Below are positions 7,463-19,200 of a stretch of DNA of 64,000 nucleotides, one piece after another. The stretch lies in the IMG/VR virus record IMGVR_UViG_3300043446_004437, positions 152,025 to 216,024 of that record. One strand, 5' to 3'. Every line of letters begins with the position of its first letter. Position 1 is the first letter of the stretch. The notes under the pieces are model-generated. The model saw only the letters and a program-made list of their open reading frames with translations. It did no database searches and was not told the origin of the DNA. Source of the DNA: a virus. The position numbers and the translations under genes are program-made.

Positions 7463-10111
7463 TTAGTTGCTGGAAATTACTTTAGTTAGTTTATCGTAAT
7501 AAGGATCGTAATTTTTAGTTTTTGCTTTCAAAATTACAAGATCTGCTGATCCAGAATAAATTATATCTGGTATATTTTTTCTAATTATTAATCTAAATCT
7601 AATAGTATCAGCTAAATAATCATAAAAAACAACTATTTCACCATTTACTGGTTTATTAAAGATAATATTTTTTCCATTTTGAATAAAATAATATAAAGAA
7701 TTTGCATCTTTAAACTGAGGGAACTCTTTAGAACCAGTATAATTTGTTAGATTAATAGCGATTGATCCGTCCGGCATCTGTATTTTTATTGGGACATACC
7801 CGGCTTGTGAACCCTGAAATATAGTTCCTATTAGAGGGCTGTATATAGCTTTGTCAATTTCCTTATTATTTACATAAGGTATATTTTTTAGCTGTATTCT
7901 ATTTAATCCATCCGTACCGCTAAAAATTTCATTTGAATACCCGCTAGTAGAAGAAGATTTAAGGGTTTCGTCTAATAAATCAAGCCTAAAAAAATCTACG
8001 TAATCAACATTATATAAAGAAAGATCTATTGAATACGTACAACAGTACACGGAATTTTTTTCTAAACTAAATAAAACGATTGAATTATCTTCTGATATTT
8101 TATAGTCAGATGGTTTAACAAGTGCTCCATTTTTGTACAATAAAAACGTATCTTTCTTTAAAGGGAATCTTGTTGAAGCTTGATAGGTTTGTTCGTCAAA
8201 GAAAAGAACTTCTGAGTTTATTTTTTCTATTCCCGATTCAACTATTGGTATCCAATCTTCCTCTCTTGTGGGAATATCTTTATTGCAGATTGAAAGCTCG
8301 TACGATATTGGATATTTCAAATCTATTTTTGAATCCAACACACTAAATTCATTTTCAGCTTTTATAAGTTTAGATTTTATAGCCAAAGGATAGCCATTAA
8401 AGTTTATTTTTTTACTAACAAAGCATGCCTTATCTAATTGCGTTAATTCCGACTTGCAGAAGTCGATGCTTTGTATTGAAAAATTATATTCATAAAAGTT
8501 TGGATTTTCTACACTAGACAAATTTTTTAATGTGTTGTCTTTCCAGGGAGAAGTGCTAGCCGGATCTGTTTGACCATTCATAGTATAATTATTAGAATTT
8601 TGAATAGGCAAAAACATTGGTTTTGTAAAATTAAAAATAGAATTTACATTTGCATCAGTATTAATAAATACTGATTTTTCAAATATTTCATTTTTATCAC
8701 CAATTGAATCTATAAAAATATTTTTAAACAACTCTGTGATGCCGCCAGTTTGTAGCGAATCAATTGAATTTGTATTAAAAAAATTACTAATATATTTTTT
8801 TTGATAATTTATAGAAAGAAAATTATTATTTTTTATTGGATATTTATACGAATAATAATCATTTATTTTAGAATAAGAATTTTTTGAAGTTTGTCTAAAG
8901 CTATTTTTTTTAAGGAATAGATTGTATACTAAACTTTGAAGTTTATCTGTATTATTATTTTTTATTTCTTTTATAACTTTAGCTGTATTATATATATTTT
9001 TAGAATTTATTTCATTAGCTAATGGAATATTCTCAGTCTTAAAATAATTTGGTTGGTTAAATATTAAAATAACTTTTTTAACATTTTTTCTTGGGAACAT
9101 AACTTCTGTTCTACCATTTAAAGCTTTAGGTGCGGACAAAACACCAAATTGATTCTCGCCATTTAATATAGTTATATCGTTTGCTACCTGTTCGTCATAT
9201 TCTTCTGAATAATTATTTATTGAAAATTCGTTTTCATTTATATCAGAGAATAGAACTACCTGCAATAGCTGCAACCCGTTGCCGCCAAAAGGATTAATCA
9301 CAATTGAATCCATAGACTGGGGGACGGAAAAAATTATTTCTAGTGCTGTTTGAGCTCCAAAAATATTTGCCGTAGAATACGGAATATATTTTATATAATT
9401 AGATAATTGTGATGTTAAACGAATTGGTGATTTTGCTGTTACGCTCCAAGAATCAGTATAAATATTATTGAATACAGATTGTACCCCAGTATCGCTAGTG
9501 ACATAATATAGATAGTTGCTATCAACATTGTAACTCTCAACAAAATCAAGAGAATTTTTTGTAAAAGTTTTTTGTGCTATTTTAAATATACCTAAATTTG
9601 TATCTATAAAACCATTACCTTGTTCATCAAAATTATTTTGGTCTCTATCCGTTAAGGGGAATACATAGCCATCTGATCTGTAGTCATTCATAAAATTGTC
9701 AAATTTTTCTACATAACTAGAATTAAAAAGATCATCTTTACCGGATATATATTCATAATTATCTATGTAAGATTCCAATAATCTTATATCATTTTCTATT
9801 TTTTCTATCTCAGAAGAAAAAACATCTATTATAGAATTAATAAATAGATTAACTATATTTATAGAAGAGTAATATGATTTTATTCTTAAGTCTATATCTC
9901 TAAATATATCTATAAAAACTTGCTTATTCATTTCCGCAAACGCGCCAAAGTTTGTTGGAGAAAAGTTTGCGTCTACTCTAAAAGAATTTAATCTTGAAAT
10001 AAGAGAAGATAAATCTTGTTTACTTGTTTTTATTTCTTTTATTAAAGAATGAATATTTGATTGCGAATTATTAGATAAAGTATTTATTAAAGATGGTAAA
10101 AATTTATTCAT
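7463..10111 (-). CDS. Baseplate or tail-fibre-type protein, coiled-coil/beta paralogue, 882 aa
   Basis: The N-terminal 125 residues are helical with heptad-like spacing (EIEKIENDIRLLESYIDNYEY). The body is beta-rich and unusually Asn/Ser/Lys/Ile-rich. A pattern shared with the 640- and 706-aa neighbours appears as a basic/aromatic strand (KVILIFNQPNYF near residue 350) and later NFSIQSIDFCKSE ... FVSKKI. The C-terminal part (GTIFQGSQAGYVPIKIQMPDG and following) is another beta domain. The ATG lies inside the last codons of the 2046-aa gene (8-bp overlap). It is a likely baseplate or fibre-attachment protein; no enzyme motif was seen. Confidence 0.72.
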   Translation of the reverse strand: MNKFLPSLINTLSNNSQSNIHSLIKEIKTSKQDLSSLISRLNSFRVDANFSPTNFGAFAEMNKQVFIDIFRDIDLRIKSYYSSINIVNLFINSIIDVFSSEIEKIENDIRLLESYIDNYEYISGKDDLFNSSYVEKFDNFMNDYRSDGYVFPLTDRDQNNFDEQGNGFIDTNLGIFKIAQKTFTKNSLDFVESYNVDSNYLYYVTSDTGVQSVFNNIYTDSWSVTAKSPIRLTSQLSNYIKYIPYSTANIFGAQTALEIIFSVPQSMDSIVINPFGGNGLQLLQVVLFSDINENEFSINNYSEEYDEQVANDITILNGENQFGVLSAPKALNGRTEVMFPRKNVKKVILIFNQPNYFKTENIPLANEINSKNIYNTAKVIKEIKNNNTDKLQSLVYNLFLKKNSFRQTSKNSYSKINDYYSYKYPIKNNNFLSINYQKKYISNFFNTNSIDSLQTGGITELFKNIFIDSIGDKNEIFEKSVFINTDANVNSIFNFTKPMFLPIQNSNNYTMNGQTDPASTSPWKDNTLKNLSSVENPNFYEYNFSIQSIDFCKSELTQLDKACFVSKKINFNGYPLAIKSKLIKAENEFSVLDSKIDLKYPISYELSICNKDIPTREEDWIPIVESGIEKINSEVLFFDEQTYQASTRFPLKKDTFLLYKNGALVKPSDYKISEDNSIVLFSLEKNSVYCCTYSIDLSLYNVDYVDFFRLDLLDETLKSSSTSGYSNEIFSGTDGLNRIQLKNIPYVNNKEIDKAIYSPLIGTIFQGSQAGYVPIKIQMPDGSIAINLTNYTGSKEFPQFKDANSLYYFIQNGKNIIFNKPVNGEIVVFYDYLADTIRFRLIIRKNIPDIIYSGSADLVILKAKTKNYDPYYDKLTKVISSN

Positions 10112-13100
10112 AATTCTTTATGCTCCAGGGTGCCCCGTCTAAATTTTGTATTTCAAAACCAACGCCAGCTGTAATGTTTCTATTAACTATATCATATATT
10201 TCTTCTAAAGATTTAAAGTTGTTTTTAACTGCGTCTGGCATTCTTATTATTGCATATCCGCCCTTAGGATAAACTCTTGGTTGCATTGAATGCATATCCC
10301 AATAGGAGTTAATTCCTTTGATTTGTTTTAACTCGCTGTAAGATGTTATATCAGCCGCAACGCCCCCGCCTTTTATCCTTATATCGTATAGATTTGTACT
10401 TGAACCATCATTAGAATCTGTTATGTAGACAGCTCCTATGAGAAGGGCAACTGGATTATATTTATTAGATGATTTATTAAAAATATTTTTATCATAAGTA
10501 AAATGAACTGGGTATGAGTTTGCATACTCTGTTATTGGAGTCCTACTATTTATTAAAGACTTACTTGTAGGACCTTCAAAGACTACTGGATCTGGAAAGA
10601 CATTGTATTTTTCTATTTTTGTTGGCATGAGGTAAATGTACAATGGTTTATTTTCATCTATTTGATCTTTATTCAAGAAAGGATTTAAAGGGATTTCTTT
10701 TCCTTCTACTTGATACACCCAAATCGTATTATCTTTAATTGTATAATCAACTTTTATCAGGTTTGAAGAAACAACTATATTTGTTTTAAATTCAATAACA
10801 CCATTCTCTGCATCAAAATCTTTAATGTCGCCAAACGGGACTTCCAACCAAGTAGATTCTTCGTCAGCTCTTACATAAACTGTAAATGCTGGCAGCATAG
10901 CTGGCACGTCTGACTCAACGCCATCTTCTATCGGCATTGTATACATTAAAACTGGTGTTCTGCGTAACTGTATTTTTCTTGTAGAAATTATTAATGGCAC
11001 TTCGTTTTTAATGTCTTTATTTTTATGGCCAAATATTCTTGAAAAATTGTTTGCCAAAATAGAACCAGAAGTATCATATGTGCAGTTTAAAACTTGCCCC
11101 ATATATTTTGATTTCCAATCAAAAAAAGCGTAGTTTAAAGGTATCAATATGTTTTTATTAAAAGATCCTGCCGTTAGTCTTAACGGCCATGGTTCTTTTT
11201 TGCTTATATAATTTGATATTTCAGTAATTTTTATTGCGTTAGAACTTTTATATTTTACGGAATATACTGGTGCAATCATTTTTGGACTTAACGATATAGG
11301 CGTATATGTGTTGGTGCTTTGTGCGCCTATGTAATCAATAGCTTTATCCAAATTGCCATCAGCGTCAAAAGCCATAGCCCCTATGTATATATTGTTTACG
11401 CCTCTTGTTATTATTTCATTGAAAGAAATAAGTTTACCCAAAAATTCTTTTTTTACCCTGTCGTAAAAACCGTATACAAAACCTTCGTTTTCATATGTTG
11501 TATTGTTAATTGACACATACCCATATTTTATATTTTCTGCTCCAATAGAAGATTGCCCCGCTGTAACGATGTTGTCGGTTATTTGTTTTGGAGAAGGAAT
11601 ACCAACTGGTTTTCCGAAACTATCGCACAACAAAATCAAACCATCATTAACGGTAACTGAACTAATTTTTTGTATAACATCACCATCTGTATTGATTACA
11701 GAATACGAATCCAATATTGATTCTGCGGAAATATATGTCTTTGGATTGGAGTAATATGTTTGAGAAGTTTTTATTTTAAAACCAGTGCATGTTTGTTTTT
11801 GTGGATCTAAGTTGTTGGGCAGATTTCCGTAATAAGAAATGCTACAAATAGAATTTGGATTTGCCGCCTGTTCGTTAACTTTTGATTTAAGAGAAAGTAT
11901 TTCTACAGAATTTTCATTATCTATAGAAACGGAAACCGGATTTGCAAAATTTATTTGCAGACCGTTATTTTGTATACTGTCTATCGCGCTAGGGTCTGTT
12001 TCTATTTGTTCGTTTAACAAATTGTTTAAAGCTGAATCGGATATAGGTGTTGGTGTTGTCAGTGTTTTTGAATACGCTTTTCCTAAATAATTATATGAAA
12101 AATTATTTAATAAAACATTTTTACCACTTAAATAGCCGACATTATAATCAACAGAATATTCAGAAAGAGAAGACAAGTTTTCAAACTGTTCTGTTAGATA
12201 AGCAATAGCATTTACGTAAACATCTGTTGTTTGCACTAAATCTTTATAAATTATTTTTCTTTCTATTTCATCTAAAGAAAGATTAATTGGATTTATTTCT
12301 TGCAGCTCGTCTGGAGTAGGGTTAAAGAAGGATACTATATCTTCTGTCCACTTATTATTAGTTCCATCCCAAACATAAAATTTATTTGTTAAAGTTGTAT
12401 ATATAAGATGACCATTAAGAGAACTAATTAAATTATTACCAGACCAAGATAGATTTGGATCTGGATTGCCATCTAAATCCAAAAGCCAATAATTAGCCAA
12501 TTCTTCTACGGCGGGTTTTTCTATGCTCGGAAATGCTTGATGAACTTTATTATAATCAAAAGGTTGATCTGTTATTGTATCTTTAGGCGGTTCTGAAGTA
12601 TCTTTTGTTTTTAAGTCTGCAGTTATTCCAACTATACCAAACCCTTCGGCTAAATTGCCCCAGCGGCCACCAAGCTGTTTCCCGTCAGTTTGTAGCCTAA
12701 CAAAAATATTTCTGCATGCTGTGGTTGAAACGCCGGCTAAATCTATTTCTATGTTGTTATCAATTAAAGTCACACCATTAGTAGCTTTATGAACTGAATA
12801 GGCTTTATAGATATCTTTTGCCGCAAATCTTTTTTGCCCACCTTCAATCGGATCTTCTGCCGAATAGCCATATCCAACTAATTTAACTTTGTTCCAAGGT
12901 GCATCTTCTAATTTTATTTTTATTTTATTTACTTTTTGATAATTTTCTGGATCTGGTATAGAAAAGAAAATAAAATCTTCTATTGTTGAAGGAGAATTAG
13001 ACACATTGCCAGTAAAAGAAATTCTTCTATAAGAAGAACCAGAATTAATTTGAGAAGGTTCTATCTGCTTAAAAACAGCTTCTACAAATCTCGTAACATC

Positions 13101-16100
13101 ATGCTCTTCGGTTAAGCGTAATAAATTATTGTAGTATATTGGCTCATATTTACTCCAAAATTTTATTACATAAGCCATTAAAGACTTTGTTTCGCTATCA
13201 ACAACTCCATCTGGAGGATACAATAAAGGGACTCTTGGTATTAAGCCAACAGTCATTTGTCCCAATTTCATTTTTGTTTGAAATTCTTTTACCGCTGCTG
13301 ATAATGTTGCGGTATATGTGGTATTGTTTTCTGGTTGTTCTTTGACTTTAGTTTTTGCATTGATAGAAGTCTTATTTATATTATATAAACCTGCGGCTTG
13401 CATAACACACTTTATGTATTTAACATAAGGATGCTTTGCCCCCACTCTCCAAGTTTCTATTGGGTAACCAGCAGCTGCAGCTTCAACATCCCATGTATAT
13501 TCAAAATTTTTAAAATTTAATGCGCTAAGATCAGTTATAACCGGCAATCTACCAGATAGCTCATTTTGTCTACCAGATATTATATTTACACAAGGAACAT
13601 CAGTGACATTATACCCCTCTATGATTATTGGGTCTGCGTCAGGGGCTGGATGTTGTATTATTCTATTTGTTCCAGCATAGTTTCTTGTCACAGTTCCAAT
13701 CACTTTAACAGAGCGCAGTGCACCTTTTGCTTTGTAAAGTAAATTAAGTTTAGTTTTTACTGAACCAGCGAATGCATAACCTTGTTCTGTTGTTGATATT
13801 GTTGAATATTTTGTTGCAAATCTAAATGGATATGATTTAAAATAGGACGAAGGGCTTATCGAATTGTTTAAGGTTTTGTTGCCTCCGATCTTTATCTCTC
13901 CCATTTCTCTAACTTCATATGGGCCATAACCGCTTGGTATATAAAGTTTGTTAGATTTCTTTTCGGTAAAAGCAAATATTTTTTCGTCCTTGCTCAGTAT
14001 TTTATACATAAAATAAGAACTTGGAAAATTTTCTAAACTAGCTATTTGTATTTTTGAATCAGAAAGATTAGAAGAAGAAAAAGAGGGTGAAGATATAACT
14101 ACATCTGGATTTGTTATCTCTAAATAAAAATCTGTATTGTTTTCAACAATGCCTGGACTAGAAATTTGCCCGGCTAAAGAACTTGGAATAGATTCCGAAA
14201 CTTTTTTCAAATAATATTTTTTGATTGAATCTTGATCAGAAATCAAATCTCTTGCATACTGTATGACCCCAGAATTACTAGATATATTTGTAAAATATTT
14301 AGCCTTCTCATCATCCATTAATGCGTCTTGGTCCATAACCCAAGACGATTCCCATGGCCCAACAAAATTATACAAAGATGGTCTTAAGTCTGTTTTTCTT
14401 GTTGCTTGATTTCTTGAATACAAACTATATACTAAAGAATTATAAAGTAGCTTAAATGGCCCCTCAACAAAACTTGGCATGAGTGAGTAGTCGGCTTGTT
14501 CATATACTGATTGATCTAAATTTTCATTTAGAACATTTGGTTTTTCGCCTGAATGAAAAACTCTATTGCAATATTCTAAAAACGGAAAAGAACAACACAC
14601 TATACTTCCTTGCGATAATTTATCTCCAATAGACAAAAATTTGAATACCGCTCCAGCTGGACGTTTAGTAGAAGAATTTATCCCTACATTAAAAAATACT
14701 TTACTACTATCTACTGATGTTATGCTTCTATAATTATTTGCTTTATAACCAAATATGCCGTAGTTTTCATTGTTAAAAATTGTTTGATCAATATTCCAAC
14801 CACCAGTTGTATTTTCATCTAGGATTGTAGACTCAACATACTCATAGAAAGTATCGGTAGTTTGCGCTTGAAAATTAGAAATTTTTATTCCATCAAAAAC
14901 AAGTGGTTTATCCCCAGGATAGGCCGAAGCGTCGACTAATAATGTGCCATTCTGAACGGTTACATATTCTTTTAGTAAATTTGTTGCTTTTTCAGAAAGC
15001 GCGCTGGTTGGGCTAAAAGATAAAATGTCAAAATTTTCTAAACTTTCAATTGACTGAATGTCTACTAACCAATATCTTTTTTCTTGCTTTGAGGGCTTAC
15101 CTATACCAGTTGCTTGAATCCAAATTTTATTTTCTATTTCTGGGTTTTGGAAAACATAATTAGACATATTAAAACCAGATTTTTCTAATCTATAAAAAAC
15201 ATATGGCTGTATATTGCCTAGTGAGTCAGCATCAGATGAGTCATATAAAACTCCGACGTTTACAGTCCTTTGTTTTATTTGCCCGGATTCTTCTGCGTCT
15301 TTTGAATTATCTAAAATGTTATAATTAATTGGTTGGTTGACTCTTGCAACTAATCTCCAGTTAAAAACTTCATAGTTTCTATTATCAAACAATGCTTTTC
15401 TTGGAACAAAAACTTGGTAGCTGTTGTAGTTTAGGTTATGAGAAAATATTTCAGAATATTTTTTATTAAACTTTTTAATAGAATATATTTTTTTACTATG
15501 CTTAGACATAACAGCTGCTTCTTCAGCGACTTCTGTATAGTATGGAACAGCATTTACTGTTTCGACATAGCGCAGGGTTTGAGAAACCACTTCTCCGTCT
15601 TCATCTAAGACAATTTTATCATAAATTAACTTAAGATTAATTGGCTCGAAAGAATCAAACCCTACGACAATTCTGTAAGGTATTTCAGTATTTGTTGAGT
15701 TTGATTTTGTTATATATGGATCTAATAAAATTTTATATTTACGTCTAGATGTATTTTTATCTAAATATTCTTTATTTTGATCATCAATAACTTTTATATT
15801 TAAATTTTTGTAATAAGAAATATCATGATAATCTTCCAAATCATTTATTGCATAGCCAGAAGGAGCCATTAAAAAATATCTACTTACATAATAATAGTGT
15901 AAAAAATCATTTTCATTTATTGAATTAGAATATATTCTTTCCGTTGTAAAATCTTTAGACAAAAAGGCGTCACTTATTGTAATGTCAGAGCTAAGAAAAT
16001 TAGTATCGCCGTTCTGATCCTGCAGAATGCCTAGCTCGTTTGCAAAAAATAATTTTGTTTCATTTTGAGTGCCAATTTTATTTTCAGCTATAGAATCAGA

Positions 16101-16244
16101 CAAATCTAAAATTTTTAAATTATCTGCTGGAGTTAAAGGTTTGTTAAAAAAATATGATAACCCAACACCTTTAGCGGGGACAAGATTGCCAATTTTGACA
16201 GCTTCTTCATTCCCTATGGTTGTTTTATTGTTAAATTTTTTCAT
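10104..16244 (-). CDS. Giant tail/baseplate protein with internal peptidoglycan-binding domain, 2046 aa
   Basis: A very large, mostly beta-stranded protein. At about residues 935-1035 lies a segment with the features of a peptidoglycan-binding domain of the PG_binding_1 type: helices preceding AAVKEFQTKMKLG, then a loop with P-P-D-G-V-V-D-S-E-T and a helix (KSLMAYVIKFW). In that family the FQ and DG-x-(V/I)D-x-x-T positions are conserved. Such a domain would anchor the tail to the cell wall. The remainder has no recognised family; a late segment (PVLMYTMPIEDGVESDVPAMLPAF...) looks like stacked beta domains. The start codon overlaps the previous stop (TAATG), so it is coupled to the frameshifted 1.6-kilocodon gene. 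It probably forms peripheral baseplate arms contacting the envelope. Confidence 0.72.
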   Translation of the reverse strand: MKKFNNKTTIGNEEAVKIGNLVPAKGVGLSYFFNKPLTPADNLKILDLSDSIAENKIGTQNETKLFFANELGILQDQNGDTNFLSSDITISDAFLSKDFTTERIYSNSINENDFLHYYYVSRYFLMAPSGYAINDLEDYHDISYYKNLNIKVIDDQNKEYLDKNTSRRKYKILLDPYITKSNSTNTEIPYRIVVGFDSFEPINLKLIYDKIVLDEDGEVVSQTLRYVETVNAVPYYTEVAEEAAVMSKHSKKIYSIKKFNKKYSEIFSHNLNYNSYQVFVPRKALFDNRNYEVFNWRLVARVNQPINYNILDNSKDAEESGQIKQRTVNVGVLYDSSDADSLGNIQPYVFYRLEKSGFNMSNYVFQNPEIENKIWIQATGIGKPSKQEKRYWLVDIQSIESLENFDILSFSPTSALSEKATNLLKEYVTVQNGTLLVDASAYPGDKPLVFDGIKISNFQAQTTDTFYEYVESTILDENTTGGWNIDQTIFNNENYGIFGYKANNYRSITSVDSSKVFFNVGINSSTKRPAGAVFKFLSIGDKLSQGSIVCCSFPFLEYCNRVFHSGEKPNVLNENLDQSVYEQADYSLMPSFVEGPFKLLYNSLVYSLYSRNQATRKTDLRPSLYNFVGPWESSWVMDQDALMDDEKAKYFTNISSNSGVIQYARDLISDQDSIKKYYLKKVSESIPSSLAGQISSPGIVENNTDFYLEITNPDVVISSPSFSSSNLSDSKIQIASLENFPSSYFMYKILSKDEKIFAFTEKKSNKLYIPSGYGPYEVREMGEIKIGGNKTLNNSISPSSYFKSYPFRFATKYSTISTTEQGYAFAGSVKTKLNLLYKAKGALRSVKVIGTVTRNYAGTNRIIQHPAPDADPIIIEGYNVTDVPCVNIISGRQNELSGRLPVITDLSALNFKNFEYTWDVEAAAAGYPIETWRVGAKHPYVKYIKCVMQAAGLYNINKTSINAKTKVKEQPENNTTYTATLSAAVKEFQTKMKLGQMTVGLIPRVPLLYPPDGVVDSETKSLMAYVIKFWSKYEPIYYNNLLRLTEEHDVTRFVEAVFKQIEPSQINSGSSYRRISFTGNVSNSPSTIEDFIFFSIPDPENYQKVNKIKIKLEDAPWNKVKLVGYGYSAEDPIEGGQKRFAAKDIYKAYSVHKATNGVTLIDNNIEIDLAGVSTTACRNIFVRLQTDGKQLGGRWGNLAEGFGIVGITADLKTKDTSEPPKDTITDQPFDYNKVHQAFPSIEKPAVEELANYWLLDLDGNPDPNLSWSGNNLISSLNGHLIYTTLTNKFYVWDGTNNKWTEDIVSFFNPTPDELQEINPINLSLDEIERKIIYKDLVQTTDVYVNAIAYLTEQFENLSSLSEYSVDYNVGYLSGKNVLLNNFSYNYLGKAYSKTLTTPTPISDSALNNLLNEQIETDPSAIDSIQNNGLQINFANPVSVSIDNENSVEILSLKSKVNEQAANPNSICSISYYGNLPNNLDPQKQTCTGFKIKTSQTYYSNPKTYISAESILDSYSVINTDGDVIQKISSVTVNDGLILLCDSFGKPVGIPSPKQITDNIVTAGQSSIGAENIKYGYVSINNTTYENEGFVYGFYDRVKKEFLGKLISFNEIITRGVNNIYIGAMAFDADGNLDKAIDYIGAQSTNTYTPISLSPKMIAPVYSVKYKSSNAIKITEISNYISKKEPWPLRLTAGSFNKNILIPLNYAFFDWKSKYMGQVLNCTYDTSGSILANNFSRIFGHKNKDIKNEVPLIISTRKIQLRRTPVLMYTMPIEDGVESDVPAMLPAFTVYVRADEESTWLEVPFGDIKDFDAENGVIEFKTNIVVSSNLIKVDYTIKDNTIWVYQVEGKEIPLNPFLNKDQIDENKPLYIYLMPTKIEKYNVFPDPVVFEGPTSKSLINSRTPITEYANSYPVHFTYDKNIFNKSSNKYNPVALLIGAVYITDSNDGSSTNLYDIRIKGGGVAADITSYSELKQIKGINSYWDMHSMQPRVYPKGGYAIIRMPDAVKNNFKSLEEIYDIVNRNITAGVGFEIQNLDGAPWSIKNYE

Positions 16245-19200
16245 TAACTTTCCTCATAGCCTACTATATAATTTGGCGTAGCTATAACATTTGGTGTTGA
16301 GCCAAATAAACCCATTTGATATTGCTCATAGTAATTAATTGGCAACCATCTTGGTGGCACCCAATTTAGTTTAGATTTTGGAGTAGCGCCAAAATCTTGT
16401 TTAATTAAATTAAATTTAAAATTAGGTGTAGCTATTATATCTTTATCATCTACCGTATTTATATAGTACGAAGGCAGAACTGTTTGTTCATCTAAATATT
16501 GAACATTATTAAATCTTTCATACCAATAAACAACATCTCCATGTAAAGGGTTTGGTTGCAATGAAGGCGTTGAAGCTAACTCTGTTTCCACAGCAACAAA
16601 CCAGTAACCAGGATTATTTCTTGGCTGAGAATAAAATGGGCCTATAGAAAACTTTCCATTTGAATCTGCGTGCGTATAGCCTGAAATAAAGTTTCTTCCG
16701 GGCATCGCTGAGTAAGAACTATATTCTATAGTATTTAATACGTCATATAGGGTTCTAGCTTTTCTCCAATAAATTATTGGCGTAGAAGAAGGGGGGTTAT
16801 TATTTTCTAATACAGAACCATAAATATAATTTTCACTAATTCCATCAGATTCTATTATTAATTTTGATCCAGATGCTTTTAGACGATAACTTGGATTATA
16901 ATTATCAATAAATTCTATATTTGAACCAGTTATAAATCCACCAGATTCACTATTTTCATGTGCGTATTCTGACGGGTAAGAAACGCCACTAACCAAAACA
17001 GAGGCATACAGACTGCTGGTAGGAACTCCAGTAAATCTTATCTTAGTTTTAGCAATACCATATTTATTTGTTGTTAGATATTCATCTTCAATTTCTAATA
17101 AATCACTTGATATGGCAAATGTTTGATATGGTTTAAAATTACCCGCTAGATCATATGATGTTATAGTCAAATATATTATGTCATCTATGTTCTTAGATAT
17201 TTGTTGCGGAGATATCTCTACAACCGCTGTGCTAAATTCATATTCGTCTTTACTCAAATAAATATAACCATCATCAATCGGCAAATCTTGTCTATTAAGA
17301 TTAATTCCAGTTGGCGTTGAAGTTTCTTGTAATGCAGACTCATATGTTATTTCATAAACAGGTGTAGCAGAACTTGGGGTTGCAGAAAAATATATCTTTG
17401 AAATATATTGATCTTTTGTTTCTGAATAAACATTTCTATCAACATAGAAAGCTCTTTCAAGAGAATAGCTGACTGTGTACTGTCTACCTGGAACCAAAAT
17501 GTTTTCGGCGGTAGCTAAATTATTATATACTTCTATTTTACTTACCTGATAAGAATAAGACACATCATCACTTATCATTAAATCCGAAGTTGAAATATAA
17601 AATTCTCCACTAAGAAATGCTTCTATGATGCCAGGAGTAGATGCATCGCCGCCCATTGTCCATACATAAAACTCTGGATTTAATGGAGATTTAGTTAAAA
17701 TATTTCCAGTATAGTTATCTTTAATAACAATATCTTTTATGTTTAAATGAGAAACATACAGTGCGCCGTGTTCTGAACAAGTAACTGTTTCCTCGTTATT
17801 AAATACAACTTTACCTGGAGTAGCTGAATCAGGAAACGCCATTTCTTCAAGATCAAAATTTACATCCCCATCTTTAATGGAGATAAGAACTGGGGCTCCT
17901 TGTGTTGGCGTTTGAGATAATTCAACTTCAAAATATTTACCAGTATAAATATCAACTATTGGCTTTGCGTAGACATAATTTTGTTCTTCTTCTAAATTCA
18001 ACCAACCAGTATTCATGGTTATTGGATTTGAGTTAATAGAATTTGTAAATGAATTTTTGTATCCCTTATCCAATGATGCATTTATTTCAATTGGAGAAAA
18101 ATAGAATAATTGGTTAGAAGAATCATAAAGTTCTTTTATAATTTTAGATGAATCTTGATTAAGCTTAAATAATGGACTATCTTCTCTGATTACTGTTTCT
18201 TGAGAAGCTTCTAAAAATACTTTATTGTTTAATGAAATTGGTTTTATTTCTGTAATAAAATATTGATTATTAGAATTTTTTGTTAAACCAAAATCTTCAC
18301 GAGTTAAGTAATAAGAATTTAAAAACTTATCTCTATAATTTTGATCAAAAGGACTGCGATTTCCTTCCGCTGATTCATCACTTCTATAAATATTACCTAA
18401 ATAATCCAAGTAACCTTTGATCATTGGCGTTGTTCTTAGTTCGCCTTCTTCGGTTGGGATCCAAACGGGACTCTTGAAAGGATAGTTTGGAGTTGACTGA
18501 ACGTTGTTGGTTACAGCTAAAACATGCGGCAGTGTGTTATAGTTAAAAGTGGCTGACTCAAAATAGTTAGAATAAATTGGTGTTGTAAGATCGTTTACTG
18601 AATAAGAGTTTATAATAATATTTGGAGAAGAAGGAACAAAATACTGAGTATCTAACAATGGAAAATAAGATTTACCACCGTAATTCTGAGAAAAATCTAA
18701 AGCAGTTAACGGTTGACCTGGTTCTCTATATATTTCATCAATCGTAAAAATTGGTTTAGAATCAATTTTTTTATTTTCTATTATTAAATTAACTGGCGTT
18801 GCATTAGGTGGTATAAATAAATTTTTTGTTAAATCAGAAACATAAACAATTTCATCTGCTGTTATATCTGGATCATTATCTTTGTTTACAATTACAAAAT
18901 CTTCTATAACATTAGAGAATTTTATTACTGGAGTTGAACCATATAAATTTGAGCCTATTTTAAAGTTTGAATTTATATAATTAATGTTTGGTGTACTTAT
19001 TTGGATGTTTGCTACAGAAATTGAATTAGAATGAGAACTGGATGTGGTTGACTCATTAAAGGTAACTCTATAATGAGGTGTTGAATTGTATATATAGGTC
19101 TGAGCGTCTTGGTCCCATTTGGCTGAATTAACTATTTTTATAGAACTAGCTTTTGATATATCTATATTAGAGCTTGTTGGTGTTAATTTTGTATTTTCAT

